A stretch of 64,000 nucleotides of DNA from JACVRW01 sp034664085 (GTDB taxonomy: Bacteria > Actinomycetota > Thermoleophilia > Solirubrobacterales > Thermoleophilaceae), in NCBI GenBank assembly GCA_034664085.1, contig JAXDII010000080.1, positions 31,213-95,212 on the forward strand, read 5' to 3'. Positions 34,342 to 42,934 of this stretch are shown here, in pieces (the first letter of the stretch is position 1; every line of letters starts with the position of its first letter). The notes under the pieces are model-generated. The model was not told the DNA's origin, did not search any database, and saw only the letters and a list, made by a program, of their open reading frames with translations. Made by a program: the position numbers and the translations under genes.

Positions 34342-34956
34342 CTACTCAGGCCGGGGGATCGGCCGGAGGTCGTCCATGTGGCCGGGCGTGGCCTCCACTC
34401 GGGCGATCCAGTCCTGCACGGCGGGGTAGCCGGACAGGTCCAGGCCCGCCTCGCCCGCCACGTGGACGTACGCGTACACGGAGATGTCGGCGATCGAGTA
34501 GCGCTCGCCGGCCAGGAACGGCTGGGAGCGCAGCCGCTCGTCCAGCACGCGCAGCGCCTTGGCGCCGGCCGCGTGGCGGCGCTCGAAGTCGCGGTCGCCG
34601 GGCGCGAGCCGGCCAATGCCGACGCGGAAGCGCAGCCCCGCGATGCTCGGGACGATCTCCGACTGCTCGAAGAAGAGCCAGCGCAGTGCCTGCGCGCGTG
34701 CCGCGGGATCGCCGGGGAGCAGGCCGGTGCCCTCGGCGAGGTGGACGAGGATGGCGTTCGACTCGGGCAGCGGCTCGCCCTCGTCGGGCTCGAGCACGGG
34801 CACCTGGCGGGCGGGGTTGAGGCGCGCGAACTCCTCGGTCTGCGAGGCGCCGGCGAAGATGTCGGTGTGCACGCGCTCGTAGGGCAGGCCGAGCTGGGCG
34901 AGCAGCAGCCGGACCTTGTAGCAGTTGCCCGAGGAGGGGTTGTCGTGCAGGCGCAC
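34342..34956 (-). CDS. Glutathione S-transferase family protein
   Basis: The 204-residue protein has an N-terminal thioredoxin-like domain (MRLHDNPSSGNCYKVRLLLAQLGLPYERV, then NPARQVPVLEPDEGEPLPESNAILVHLAEG, the GST glutathione-binding block with cis-Pro and ES pair). The C-terminal helical domain has the usual FLAGERYSIADISVYAYVHVA motif. Actinobacteria often lack glutathione, so another thiol could be the substrate. It lies between the ku genes and the cupin, all on one strand. Confidence 0.88.
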   Translation of the reverse strand: MRLHDNPSSGNCYKVRLLLAQLGLPYERVHTDIFAGASQTEEFARLNPARQVPVLEPDEGEPLPESNAILVHLAEGTGLLPGDPAARAQALRWLFFEQSEIVPSIAGLRFRVGIGRLAPGDRDFERRHAAGAKALRVLDERLRSQPFLAGERYSIADISVYAYVHVAGEAGLDLSGYPAVQDWIARVEATPGHMDDLRPIPRPE

Positions 34957-34961
34957 GGCGC

Positions 34962-35315
34962 CTACTCGGCGGCGTAGCTCTCGCTGCCCATGACGTGCAG
35001 CGAGACGTACGGCTCGTCGCCCACGACCCAGCTGTCGTGGCCGGGCGGGACGTAGAACAGCTCGCCCTCCCGCATCACGCGCTCGGTCCCGTCCTCCATC
35101 TTCACCGCGGCGGCGCCGGACACCACGAGTCCCACGTGCTCGACCTGGCAGAGGCTCTCCCCGCTGGCCGCCCCGACGTGCTCCGACCAGCGCCAGCCGG
35201 GCTCGTACGTGGCCCGGCCAAGCGTCATCGGCCCGACCTCGTAGACCTCGAAGCGCCCCTTCTCGAACGTGCGCGTCTCGGTGGGCCGGTCGAGGGGGAG
35301 GAGCGTCAGGTCCAT
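34962..35315 (-). CDS. Cupin domain protein
   Basis: The 117-residue protein is a single cupin barrel. The metal-motif region WSEHVGAASGESLCQVEHVGLVVSGAAAVKMEDG corresponds to cupin motif 1 with His and Glu ligands, and GELFYVPPGHDSWVVGDEP is motif 2. GRATYEPGWRWSEHV is common in small cupins that bind metabolites. The function is not determined. It lies 4 bases before the GH6 gene stop on the same strand, so it is probably co-transcribed with GH6. Confidence 0.85.
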   Translation of the reverse strand: MDLTLLPLDRPTETRTFEKGRFEVYEVGPMTLGRATYEPGWRWSEHVGAASGESLCQVEHVGLVVSGAAAVKMEDGTERVMREGELFYVPPGHDSWVVGDEPYVSLHVMGSESYAAE

Positions 35316-35319
35316 GGCG

Positions 35320-36369
35320 TCAGCCGTTGCGGACGAGCTGGAGCGCGTACTCGGGCCACCAGTGGCCGGCGGGCGGCGCCCCGCGGCGGCACGAGCCGTC
35401 GCTCACGCCGGGCTCCTTGACCCACAGGTAGGCGTCGACCTTCGGCTGGCCGGTCCTCGTGGTGGGGTCGCTGCCGAGCGCACGGCCAGGGGGATTGCAC
35501 CACTTGGGCCCGCCGGCGTCGTCCTGGACGCTCGGCCCGTTCCCGTTGCGGCTGGTGTCGATCACGAAGTGGGCGCCGCCGAGCCGGCGCGAGAGCGCAC
35601 GCCCGTAGCGGATCACCGTGCGCGTCCGGTAGAAGTTGCTCACGTTGAGCGCGAAGCCGTCGGCGGCGGCGATGCCCGACCGGCGCAGTGGCCCCACCAG
35701 GCGCGTGGCGGGCCGGATCCAGCCCGGATTGCCGGCGTCGAGGTAGACGGCCACCTTGGGCAGCTTCCCGAGCGTCGTGACGGCGTAGCGCAGCAGCGAG
35801 TAGCGGTCTGCCGTGTCGGCCGGGCCCAGGCAGCCCTCCTCGACGGCTTGCGGGATGGCGTCGGGCTCGAGGATGACCGTGGCCCGGCGGTCGCCCAGGC
35901 CGCGCGCGAACGCGCGCACCCAGCCGCGGTACTCGCCGGACGAGCCGGAGCCGCCCGCCGAGTAGCTGCCGCAGTCGCGGCCCGGCACGTGGTAGGCCAC
36001 CAGCAGGGCGGTGCGTCCCGCGGCGGTGGCCCGTTCGGTCACCTCGCGGACGCGGGTGGTGACGTTGCTCCCGTCGGCGAGCCAGACGGCCGTCGGGCGC
36101 TTCGCCAGGCGCTCGACCGCGGCGGCGTCCTCAGTCCTGCCCTGCGAGCGCCAGCGCGCTGCCTGCAGGGCGGCGGGGTTCTGGGGATCCACGTAGAGGG
36201 ACTGGCCCACCAGCGGATTGGCGCTCTGCTGCGCGGCCTCGGACGGCTGGGCGGGCTCGCGTGCGGGCGCCGACGTGTCGTCGGACGAGCAGCCGGCCAC
36301 AGCCGCGAACGCGGCTGCAAGAGCAAGGGCTAGGAGCGCCCCCCGGCGACGTGCATGTCCCGCCCACAC
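35320..36369 (-). CDS. Glycoside hydrolase family 6 lipoprotein (endoglucanase-like)
   Basis: The 349-residue lipoprotein has signal LLALALAAAFAAVAGC. GH6 motifs follow: LLVAYHVPGRDCGSYSAGG, ATVILEPDAIP (family Asp acid), GFALNVSNF, HFVIDTSRNGNGP, WCNPPGRALG and AYLWVKEPGVSDGSC. GH6 enzymes cut beta-1,4-glucan with inversion. It is divergent from cslA-glxA, like the GH6 gene linked to the Streptomyces csl locus, so it probably trims the glucan made there. TATCCT 7 bases before the GTG supports this start. Confidence 0.92.
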   Translation of the reverse strand: MWAGHARRRGALLALALAAAFAAVAGCSSDDTSAPAREPAQPSEAAQQSANPLVGQSLYVDPQNPAALQAARWRSQGRTEDAAAVERLAKRPTAVWLADGSNVTTRVREVTERATAAGRTALLVAYHVPGRDCGSYSAGGSGSSGEYRGWVRAFARGLGDRRATVILEPDAIPQAVEEGCLGPADTADRYSLLRYAVTTLGKLPKVAVYLDAGNPGWIRPATRLVGPLRRSGIAAADGFALNVSNFYRTRTVIRYGRALSRRLGGAHFVIDTSRNGNGPSVQDDAGGPKWCNPPGRALGSDPTTRTGQPKVDAYLWVKEPGVSDGSCRRGAPPAGHWWPEYALQLVRNG

Positions 36370-36376
36370 GCGGTCG

Positions 36377-36382
36377 AGGATA
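36377..36382 (-). promoter_or_regulatory. -10 element for the GH6 gene
   Basis: The minus strand reads TATCCT followed by 7 bases and the GTG start, another leaderless arrangement. Confidence 0.5.
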
Positions 36383-36460
36383 GACCGAGGCGTTCGGACC
36401 CGCGCGCCAACTGGACGCCCGCGCCGGCGAAACGAAGTTGTCGAATCTCGGCTGAAGTGC

Positions 36461-36487
36461 TTGACGGGTAGCCAAGACCGTTATACG
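36461..36487 (+). promoter_or_regulatory. Candidate cslA promoter
   Basis: TTGACG (36461-36466) and TATACG (36482-36487) are separated by 15 bases, shorter than the ideal 17. If used, the mRNA leader would be about 140 bases. This contrasts with the leaderless units elsewhere in the window. Confidence 0.3.
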
Positions 36488-36576
36488 AAAGTCGAGAGCA
36501 CTTTTTCTTCGGCAGCCGCCGAACTCTCCTCGCCGCTTGCGGCAGGAGGGGCTCCGACCCTTATCTCTGGCCCCCT

Positions 36577-36599
36577 TCGACCCCGCCCAACGCGGGGTC
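36577..36599 (+). promoter_or_regulatory. Leader hairpin upstream of cslA
   Basis: CGACCCCG (36577-36584) pairs with CGGGGTCG (36592-36599) around a 7-base loop, 35 bases before the cslA ATG. It is not followed by a T-run. It may modulate translation or mRNA stability of the cslA leader. Confidence 0.4.
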
Positions 36600-36634
36600 G
36601 GCTTCACCGAACCCGCGACCCGGACTGCTGACCC

Positions 36635-39391
36635 ATGCCTAAAACCCCCTCGTACGACTACGAGCGCACCAGCCGCATAGCTGGCCCCCTCACTGATCCG
36701 CCCGCCGGGCGGCCATACCGCGTGCAGTACCGCCGGCTCGACGGCTCGCGCCCCGTTCGCAGCTCGCTGCTGGTGCTCACCGCGCTGCTGTTCGTCGGCG
36801 GCTTCCTCGCGTGGCTGATGCTGCCGAGCCACTGGCCGCACCTCGGCGACGACGTGGTGGTGAACACCGCCTCGATCGCGATGACGGTGACCACCGGGAT
36901 CATCGGCTGGTTCGCCTTCCTCAACGTCGCGACGCTCTGCCGCGCGACGCTGCTGGCGCGCGACCCGGTCCCCGTGCGTCCGGCGGCGGGGCAGAGGGTG
37001 GCCTTCCTGACGACGATCGTCCCGCAGGCGGAGTCGCTGGACCTGGTCCGCCCGACGCTCGAGGCAGCCCTTCAGATCCGCCACCACGGACAGCTCGACG
37101 TCTGGCTGCTCGACGAGGGCGACGACGACGAGGTGAAGGCGCTGTGCGCCGAGCTCGGCGTCAACCACTTCACCCGGCGCGGGGTCGAGCGCTGGAACGA
37201 GCCGTCCGGCCCGAACAAGGCGAAGAGCAAGCACGGCAACTACAACGCGTGGCTGGAGGCGCACGGCGAGCAGTACGACTTCATGCTCGGCGTCGACCCC
37301 GACCACGTGCCGCTCGCGAACTTCGCGGAGCGCTTCCTCGGGTACTTCCGCGACCCGGACGTCGCGTTCGTCGTCGGCCCGCAGGTGTACGGCAACTACC
37401 AGGGCTTCATCGTGCGCGCCGCCGAGTCGCAGCAGTTCCTGTTCCACTCGCTGCTCCAGCGCGCCGGCAACCGCTCGCGCACGCCGATGCTGGTGGGGAC
37501 CAACAACGCGCTGCGCGTGAGCGCCCTGAAGCAGATCGGCGGGTTCCAGGACTCGATCACCGAGGACATGGCGACCAGCCTCGTCTTCCACGCCAGCCGG
37601 AACCCCGAGACGTCGAAGCGCTGGACGTCGGTGTACACGCCCGACGTGGTGGCCGTTGGCGAGGGACCGGCCTCGTTCACCGACTACTTCAGCCAGCAGG
37701 ACCGCTGGTCGCGCGGCACCGACGAGGTGCTGGCCCGCCGGTTCTGGCAGATGGGGCCCCGGCTCGGGCCGCGCGCGCTGGTGCACTACGCGCTGCTCAC
37801 CTGTTACTACCCGACCGCCGCCATCGCGTGGGTGCTCGGTGCGGTCAATGCGATCCTGTACTTCACGCTCGGCGCCGGCGGCGTGGTGGTGCCCGCGCAC
37901 CTGTGGCTGATGCTCTACGTGGACGCGGCCGCGCTGCAGGTCGGCCTCTACTTCTTCAACCGCAGGCACAACGTGAGCCCGCACGAGAAGACGGGGTCCG
38001 CCGGAGTGGCGGGGATGCTGATCTCGGCGCTGTCGGCGCCGATCTACGCGGCGTCGCTGGCGGCGGTGCTGCTGCGGCGGACCGGCGGGTTCGTGACGAC
38101 CCCGAAGGGCGACGCCAGCACGCGCGACACGATCCTCACGTTCCGCAAGCACCTGATCTGGGCCGGGGTGTTCGGGGTGCCGCTGATGCTGTCGTTCGTG
38201 CTCGGGCATCACCACATGTCGATGCGCGCGTGGTCGATCGCATCGCTGGTCGTGTGCCTGCTTCCGGTGGCGATCTGGCGCGTCGAGAGGGCGCGGATGG
38301 AGAAGGAGATTTCGAGGCGCGAGGAGCGCCCACAGACGGTGAGGGCTGAGATCAAGCGCGAGTCGGTGCGGGCTGAGGGGCCAGAGCCGGCACGCGTCCA
38401 GACGCAGCCCACACCGGTCCGGGTCGTGAAGAAGGCGGATCCGGCTCGGGCTGAAAAGCCCGAGCCGGCGAAGCCCTCCGGCCGGACCGGGAAGAAGATG
38501 GCGCCGGCGGCGACGCCCGCGCGCGCCGCGGCGCCTGCCGCGGCGCCTGCCGGGGCGGCCGAGGCGGCGAAGGCCGCTGCCGCGCTCAAGGCCAAGAAGC
38601 GCGACGAGGCGCTGAAGGCCGCGCAGGAGGCTGCGGTGGCCAAGTCCCAGCAGCGCGCGGAGGCGCTCAAGGCCGAGCGGGCGGCGAAGGTGGCCAGGGC
38701 CGCAGAGGCCGCAGAGGCGGCAGAGGCGGCCAAGGTGGCCGAGGCCGCCGCGGCGGTCGAGGCCCAGAAGCGCGCCCGGGCGCTCAAGGCCAAGGAGGCC
38801 AGGGCGCTCAAGGCCGAGAAGGCGGCTGCGGCGGCCAAGGCTGCGAAGGCCGCCGAGTCCGTCGCGGCCGAGGCCGAGCAGGCCGTCGAGGCGCCCAAGG
38901 CCGCAAGCGCGCAGAAGCGCCAGCCGGCGAAGGCGAAGAAGCAGCCCCAGCGTGCCAAGGCCACCCCGAAGGCGAAGGCCAAGCCCAAGCCCGCGAGTCG
39001 TCAGCCGGCCAAGAAGCCCGAGCCGGCCCGCGAGGAGCAGCGCGAGGAGACCTGGGGCAGCCCGCCGCGGTTCGAGCGGCGCAAGCGCCATGAGCACGTG
39101 CGCTTCGACCGCCGCGCTCCGGTGACCGACGAGCAGCAGGACCCGCGGCGCTTCGAGCGGTCGCGGCCGGTGCGGCACGAGCCGGAGCCGGCCGGCGAGC
39201 CGGCGGGGCCCGAGAAGGCCGCGCGCCGCAAGGAGCACATCATCGTGCACTTCGACAAGCCCCAGCCGGCGCGCCGGGACGGGGCCGCGCCCGCACGGCG
39301 CGGCGAGCGCCTGCGCCCCGAGGGCCATGAGCCCGAGGCCGGAGAGCAGACCGAGCTGACCTGGCAGATCTTCGATCGGGTTGAGGCATGA
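36635..39391 (+). CDS. cslA: CslA-type GT2 glycosyltransferase (cellulose-synthase-like) with long Ala/Lys-rich tail
   Basis: The 918-residue membrane protein has two N-terminal helices (about 43-63 and 78-100). The GT2 catalytic domain shows DVWLLDEGDDDE (Asp160 region), LGVDPDHVP (Asp221/Asp223), the catalytic TED at 309-311 and the QQDRW motif at 354-358. About five further helices run to residue 540. This is the pattern of processive beta-glucan synthases. Residues 560-918 are a charged tail of Ala/Lys repeats followed by FDRR/HFDKPQPARR-type repeats, not usual for CslA. Its stop overlaps the glxA start (ATGA). With GlxA and GH6 it forms a surface glucan locus. Confidence 0.92.
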   Translation: MPKTPSYDYERTSRIAGPLTDPPAGRPYRVQYRRLDGSRPVRSSLLVLTALLFVGGFLAWLMLPSHWPHLGDDVVVNTASIAMTVTTGIIGWFAFLNVATLCRATLLARDPVPVRPAAGQRVAFLTTIVPQAESLDLVRPTLEAALQIRHHGQLDVWLLDEGDDDEVKALCAELGVNHFTRRGVERWNEPSGPNKAKSKHGNYNAWLEAHGEQYDFMLGVDPDHVPLANFAERFLGYFRDPDVAFVVGPQVYGNYQGFIVRAAESQQFLFHSLLQRAGNRSRTPMLVGTNNALRVSALKQIGGFQDSITEDMATSLVFHASRNPETSKRWTSVYTPDVVAVGEGPASFTDYFSQQDRWSRGTDEVLARRFWQMGPRLGPRALVHYALLTCYYPTAAIAWVLGAVNAILYFTLGAGGVVVPAHLWLMLYVDAAALQVGLYFFNRRHNVSPHEKTGSAGVAGMLISALSAPIYAASLAAVLLRRTGGFVTTPKGDASTRDTILTFRKHLIWAGVFGVPLMLSFVLGHHHMSMRAWSIASLVVCLLPVAIWRVERARMEKEISRREERPQTVRAEIKRESVRAEGPEPARVQTQPTPVRVVKKADPARAEKPEPAKPSGRTGKKMAPAATPARAAAPAAAPAGAAEAAKAAAALKAKKRDEALKAAQEAAVAKSQQRAEALKAERAAKVARAAEAAEAAEAAKVAEAAAAVEAQKRARALKAKEARALKAEKAAAAAKAAKAAESVAAEAEQAVEAPKAASAQKRQPAKAKKQPQRAKATPKAKAKPKPASRQPAKKPEPAREEQREETWGSPPRFERRKRHEHVRFDRRAPVTDEQQDPRRFERSRPVRHEPEPAGEPAGPEKAARRKEHIIVHFDKPQPARRDGAAPARRGERLRPEGHEPEAGEQTELTWQIFDRVEA

Positions 39392-41316
39392 GCAGCCGAG
39401 CCAAGCAGCGCATCGTCAAGGCTCTGCTGACCCTCGCGGTCGCCGGAGGCCTGATCGCAGTCAACGGACCGACGCTCGTCTCGGCGGGTCGCGAGGCCCT
39501 GCTCGATTACAAGATCAACAGCCACGGCTACAAGGAGCGCGCCGGCCACTGGTCGAGGCTCCACGTGCCCGAGCGCCTGCGCGTGAACGCGCTGCACGCG
39601 GCGCTGCTGCGCACCGGCAAGGTCCTCATCATCGCCGGCTCCGGCAACGACCGGAAGAAGTTCGACGCGGGCAAGTTCGAGAGCCTGCTGTGGGATCCGG
39701 ACACCGGCAAGTTCAAGCGCATCCACACGCCGAGCGACATGTTCTGCGCCGGCCACGCCTTCCTGCCCGACGGCAAGCTGCTGATCGCCGGCGGGACGAA
39801 GCGCTACGAGGTGCTGAAGGAGGACGTCAAGCGCGCCGCGGGCGTGATGGCGATCAAGAACGAGTCGCCCGACGGCGCTGTGGTGACGCTGCCGAAGGGA
39901 ACCGAGTTCGTGTCGCCGGCCGGGGTTGCCTTCCGCACGCTTCGCGAGGTGGTGGTCCAGCCGGCCGCCAAGGAGATCCTCAAGAACGGCAGGGCGGTCG
40001 TGACCGCCAGCTCGATCGACGCCTGGGTGGAGGCGGTGGACGAGGGCGACGCCCCGATCGTGGACCGGCCGACCCAGTTCACGATCACCGGAAGCGACCA
40101 CGACAGCGACAACCTCTACGGTTTCGCGACCTCGCTCACGCGCGAGAAGCAGGAGTACGGCGGCGACGAGAAGTCGTACCTGTTCGACCCGGAGACCGAG
40201 AAGTACGAGCGCGTCGACAACATGACGCTCGCGCGCTGGTACCCGACGCTCGTCGGGCTCGAGGACGGACGCGTGCTGTCGATCTCGGGGCTGGACGAGT
40301 ACGGCCGCATCATCGATGGCCACAACGAGATCTACGACCCGGCGACCAAGCGCTGGACCGACCAGCCCCAGCTCAAGCGCACCTTCCCGACCTATCCGTC
40401 GCTCTACCTGATGCCGAGCGGCGACCTCTTCTACACCGGCAGCAACTCCGGCTTCGGCTCCCACAAGGTCGGTCGCGACCCCGGCATCTGGGACCTCGAC
40501 GACAACTCGTTCCGCAAGGTCCCCGGTCTGCGCGAGCCCACGCTGACCGAGACCAGCGGCAGCGTGATGCTGCCCCCGGCGCAGGACCAGCGTTACATGG
40601 TTGCCGGGGGCGGAGGGATCGGCGAGTCCGACAAGTCCACGGCGCGCACCGACGTGATCGACCTGCGCGAGGCCAAGCCGCGGTTCGAGCCGGGCCCTGA
40701 CCTCGAGCAGCCCGTGCGCTACCCGAACATGGTCATCACTCCTGACGACAAGGTCGTCATCTCGGGCGGCTCTAGGCGTTACAGGGGCAGGGGCGGGAGC
40801 GATCAGCTGATCTGCCAGATCTACGACCCGAAGTCGGGCGGCATGGCCCGCATGGCCGATCCCTCGGTGGGGCGCAACTACCACTCCGAGGCGCTGCTGC
40901 TGCCCGACGGCCGGGTGATCACGCTCGGAAGCGACCCGCTCTTCTCCGATGCCGGCGACAACATCCCCGGGAAGTTCGAGAAGCGCATCGAGATCTACTC
41001 GCCTCCGTACCTGTTCAAGGGCGAGCGCCCGCGGATCACCGACGGGCCCGAGCAGGTCGTGCGCGGCAAGACCGCTCGCTTCGCCACCCCGGACGCGGGG
41101 AAGATCCGGTCCGCGCGGCTGGTGCGCCCGAGCGCGGTCACGCACGTGACCGACGTGGAGCAGCGGTCGGTCGCGCTCGAGCTCACTCGCGACGGCGACG
41201 GCGTCGAGCTCGGAATCCCCGAGGGGGCAGGACTGCTGCCTTCGGGCTGGTACATGTTGTTCGTGTCCGGTGAGAACGGGGCGCCGTCGAAGGCGCGATG
41301 GGTGCAGGTCCGATGA
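39388..41316 (+). CDS. glxA: GlxA-type copper radical oxidase (galactose oxidase-like)
   Basis: The 642-residue protein has an N-terminal signal/anchor (IVKALLTLAVAGGLIAVNGP) and a seven-bladed kelch propeller. The expected cross-linked pair is Cys120 (SDMFCAGHAFLPDG) and Tyr285 (LARWYPT). Copper ligands Tyr498 and His499 (GRNYHSEALLLPDG) and His586 (AVTHVTDVEQRSV) are present. The C-terminal Ig-like domain begins near 535 (YSPPYLFKGERPRI). GlxA oxidises a terminal sugar carbon of the CslA product in Streptomyces and is needed for glucan deposition at hyphal tips. Here the overlap with cslA implies the same coupling. Maturation needs copper. Confidence 0.93.
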   Translation: MSSRAKQRIVKALLTLAVAGGLIAVNGPTLVSAGREALLDYKINSHGYKERAGHWSRLHVPERLRVNALHAALLRTGKVLIIAGSGNDRKKFDAGKFESLLWDPDTGKFKRIHTPSDMFCAGHAFLPDGKLLIAGGTKRYEVLKEDVKRAAGVMAIKNESPDGAVVTLPKGTEFVSPAGVAFRTLREVVVQPAAKEILKNGRAVVTASSIDAWVEAVDEGDAPIVDRPTQFTITGSDHDSDNLYGFATSLTREKQEYGGDEKSYLFDPETEKYERVDNMTLARWYPTLVGLEDGRVLSISGLDEYGRIIDGHNEIYDPATKRWTDQPQLKRTFPTYPSLYLMPSGDLFYTGSNSGFGSHKVGRDPGIWDLDDNSFRKVPGLREPTLTETSGSVMLPPAQDQRYMVAGGGGIGESDKSTARTDVIDLREAKPRFEPGPDLEQPVRYPNMVITPDDKVVISGGSRRYRGRGGSDQLICQIYDPKSGGMARMADPSVGRNYHSEALLLPDGRVITLGSDPLFSDAGDNIPGKFEKRIEIYSPPYLFKGERPRITDGPEQVVRGKTARFATPDAGKIRSARLVRPSAVTHVTDVEQRSVALELTRDGDGVELGIPEGAGLLPSGWYMLFVSGENGAPSKARWVQVR

Positions 41317-41708
41317 GGGCGCTGGTCGTCGCGCTGGCGGCATCGCTCGTGGTTGCCGCGCCCGCGAGCGCCGCCACGTTCTTCAAGACGCCGTCGGGGA
41401 ACATCGGCTGCGTCATCTCGAAGTCGGTGGCGCGCTGCGACATCAGCGAGAAGGCCTGGACGCCGCCGCCCAAGCCGGCCTCGTGCCCGGTGGACTGGGG
41501 CAACGGGCTGGTCGTCAGCCGGCGCGGCAGCGCACGATTCACGTGCGCCGGGGACACCGTCCTCGGCGGCCAGCGCGTGCTCGGCTACGGCGATGACATC
41601 AGCCGCGGGCGCTTCCGCTGCGTCAGCCGCCGGAACGGGGTCCGCTGCGTGAATACGCGCAACGAGCACGGCTTCAAGCTTTCGCGGCACGTGGCGCGCT
41701 GGTTCTGA
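41313..41708 (+). CDS. Small secreted protein with six cysteines (DUF6636-like)
   Basis: ATG 41313 overlaps the glxA stop. The 131-residue protein has a signal peptide (MRALVVALAASLVVAAPASA). A compact mature domain follows: FFKTPSGNIGCVISKSVARCDI, CPVDWGNGLVV, RFTCAGDTV, GRFRCVSRRNGVRCVN. The paired cysteines suggest disulphides. The FxTPSGNIGC opening is typical of a family of secreted actinobacterial proteins of unknown role. Its place in the operon suggests surface association with the glucan system. Confidence 0.78.
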   Translation: MRALVVALAASLVVAAPASAATFFKTPSGNIGCVISKSVARCDISEKAWTPPPKPASCPVDWGNGLVVSRRGSARFTCAGDTVLGGQRVLGYGDDISRGRFRCVSRRNGVRCVNTRNEHGFKLSRHVARWF

Positions 41709-41752
41709 GCACCTAGGGGGCGAATCCGCAGTCCTCCGGCCTTCGCCTGGTC

Positions 41753-42934
41753 GTGGAGGCCTTGGACGAGCTCGCGGAGGCGCTGCGCGTGCGGCTGGTC
41801 GAGCGTGCCCGTGACGGCGCCGCGGGCGGCGCGCTGGAGGACGAGGTGCGCGAATTGGTCGAGCGCGAGGCGGCGGCGCTGCCCGAGGCCGAGCGCGCGC
41901 AGCTGTGTGAGCGGGTGGTGCTGCTGGCGACCGGCCTGGGGCCGCTGGAGCCGCTGCTGGCCGACCCGTCGGTGGACGAGGTGATGGTCAACGGCCCGCG
42001 CGCCGTGTACGTCGAACGCGCTGGAAAGCTCGAGCGGGCGGGCGTACAGTTCACGGGTGAAGCGGAGCTGATGCACGCGATCGAGCGTGTGCTGGCGCCG
42101 CTGGGGCGGAGGGTGGACGAAGCTTCGCCGCTGTGCGACGCGCGGCTGCCGGACGGGTCGCGCGTCCACGTGGTGATCCCGCCCCTGTCGCTGTCGGGAC
42201 CGTGCCTGACCGTGCGGCGCTTCCGGCGCGAGGGGTTCTCGCTGCGCCAGCTCGTCGCGAACAGGACGCTGCCGGCGGCGCTGGCCGAGCTGCTCGCCGT
42301 GTGCGTGGCCGCGCGCGCGTCGATCCTCGTCAGCGGCGGCACCGGCTCGGGCAAGACCACGACCCTGAACGCGCTCTCGGGGGCGATCCCCGGCGAGGAG
42401 CGGATCGTGACGATCGAGGACGCCGCCGAGCTGCGGCTGCGCCAGCGCCACGTGGTGCGCCTCGAGGCGCGGCCCGCGAACCTCGAGGGGCGCGGGGAGG
42501 TGACGATCCGCCAGCTCGTCCGCAACGCGCTGCGCATGCGGCCGGATCGCATCGTCGTGGGCGAGGTCCGCGGGGCCGAGGCGCTCGACATGCTGCAGGC
42601 GCTCAACACCGGCCACGACGGCTCGCTGACGACCGTGCACGCCAACTCGCCCGAGGACGCGCTGCGCCGGGTCGAGACGCTGGCGCTGATGGCGGGGGTG
42701 GGCCTGCCGCACTCCGCGGTCCGGGAGCAGGCGGCCAGGGCGCTCGACCTGATCGTCCACCAGGCCCGACTGGCGGACGGCTCGCGGGCGGTCGAGTCCG
42801 TGACCGAGGTGGTGCGGGCGGCCAGCGGCGCTGGGGTGCGCGAGCTCTACCGGCGCGGCGGCGAGCCGCGCGCTCCGGCGGGTGGGCGGCTGGCCGGGCG
42901 GCTGGCGCGGCTGCGCCGCGAGGGGCCAGGGTGA
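41753..42934 (+). CDS. tadA: Tad/Flp pilus assembly ATPase (TadA/CpaF family)
   Basis: The 393-residue secretion ATPase has the N-terminal domain with PLLADPSVDEVMVNGPRAVYVER. The Walker A is VSGGTGSGKTTTLNALSG. The Asp box is RIVTIEDAAELRL, Walker B is IVVGEVRGAEALDMLQALNTGHDGSLTTVHAN, with the His box at its end. It belongs to the VirB11/CpaF type that powers Tad pilus extrusion from the cytosol. GTG 41753 is the likely start; its stop overlaps the tadB start. Only tadA, tadB and tadC follow here, with no pilin gene. Confidence 0.92.
   Translation: MEALDELAEALRVRLVERARDGAAGGALEDEVRELVEREAAALPEAERAQLCERVVLLATGLGPLEPLLADPSVDEVMVNGPRAVYVERAGKLERAGVQFTGEAELMHAIERVLAPLGRRVDEASPLCDARLPDGSRVHVVIPPLSLSGPCLTVRRFRREGFSLRQLVANRTLPAALAELLAVCVAARASILVSGGTGSGKTTTLNALSGAIPGEERIVTIEDAAELRLRQRHVVRLEARPANLEGRGEVTIRQLVRNALRMRPDRIVVGEVRGAEALDMLQALNTGHDGSLTTVHANSPEDALRRVETLALMAGVGLPHSAVREQAARALDLIVHQARLADGSRAVESVTEVVRAASGAGVRELYRRGGEPRAPAGGRLAGRLARLRREGPG

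Noticed and set aside
36131..39328. 1065-codon minus-strand frame across cslA
   Set aside because: It encodes Leu/Gly/Arg repeats opposite the Ala/Lys-rich tail of CslA; there is no signature or plausible start.
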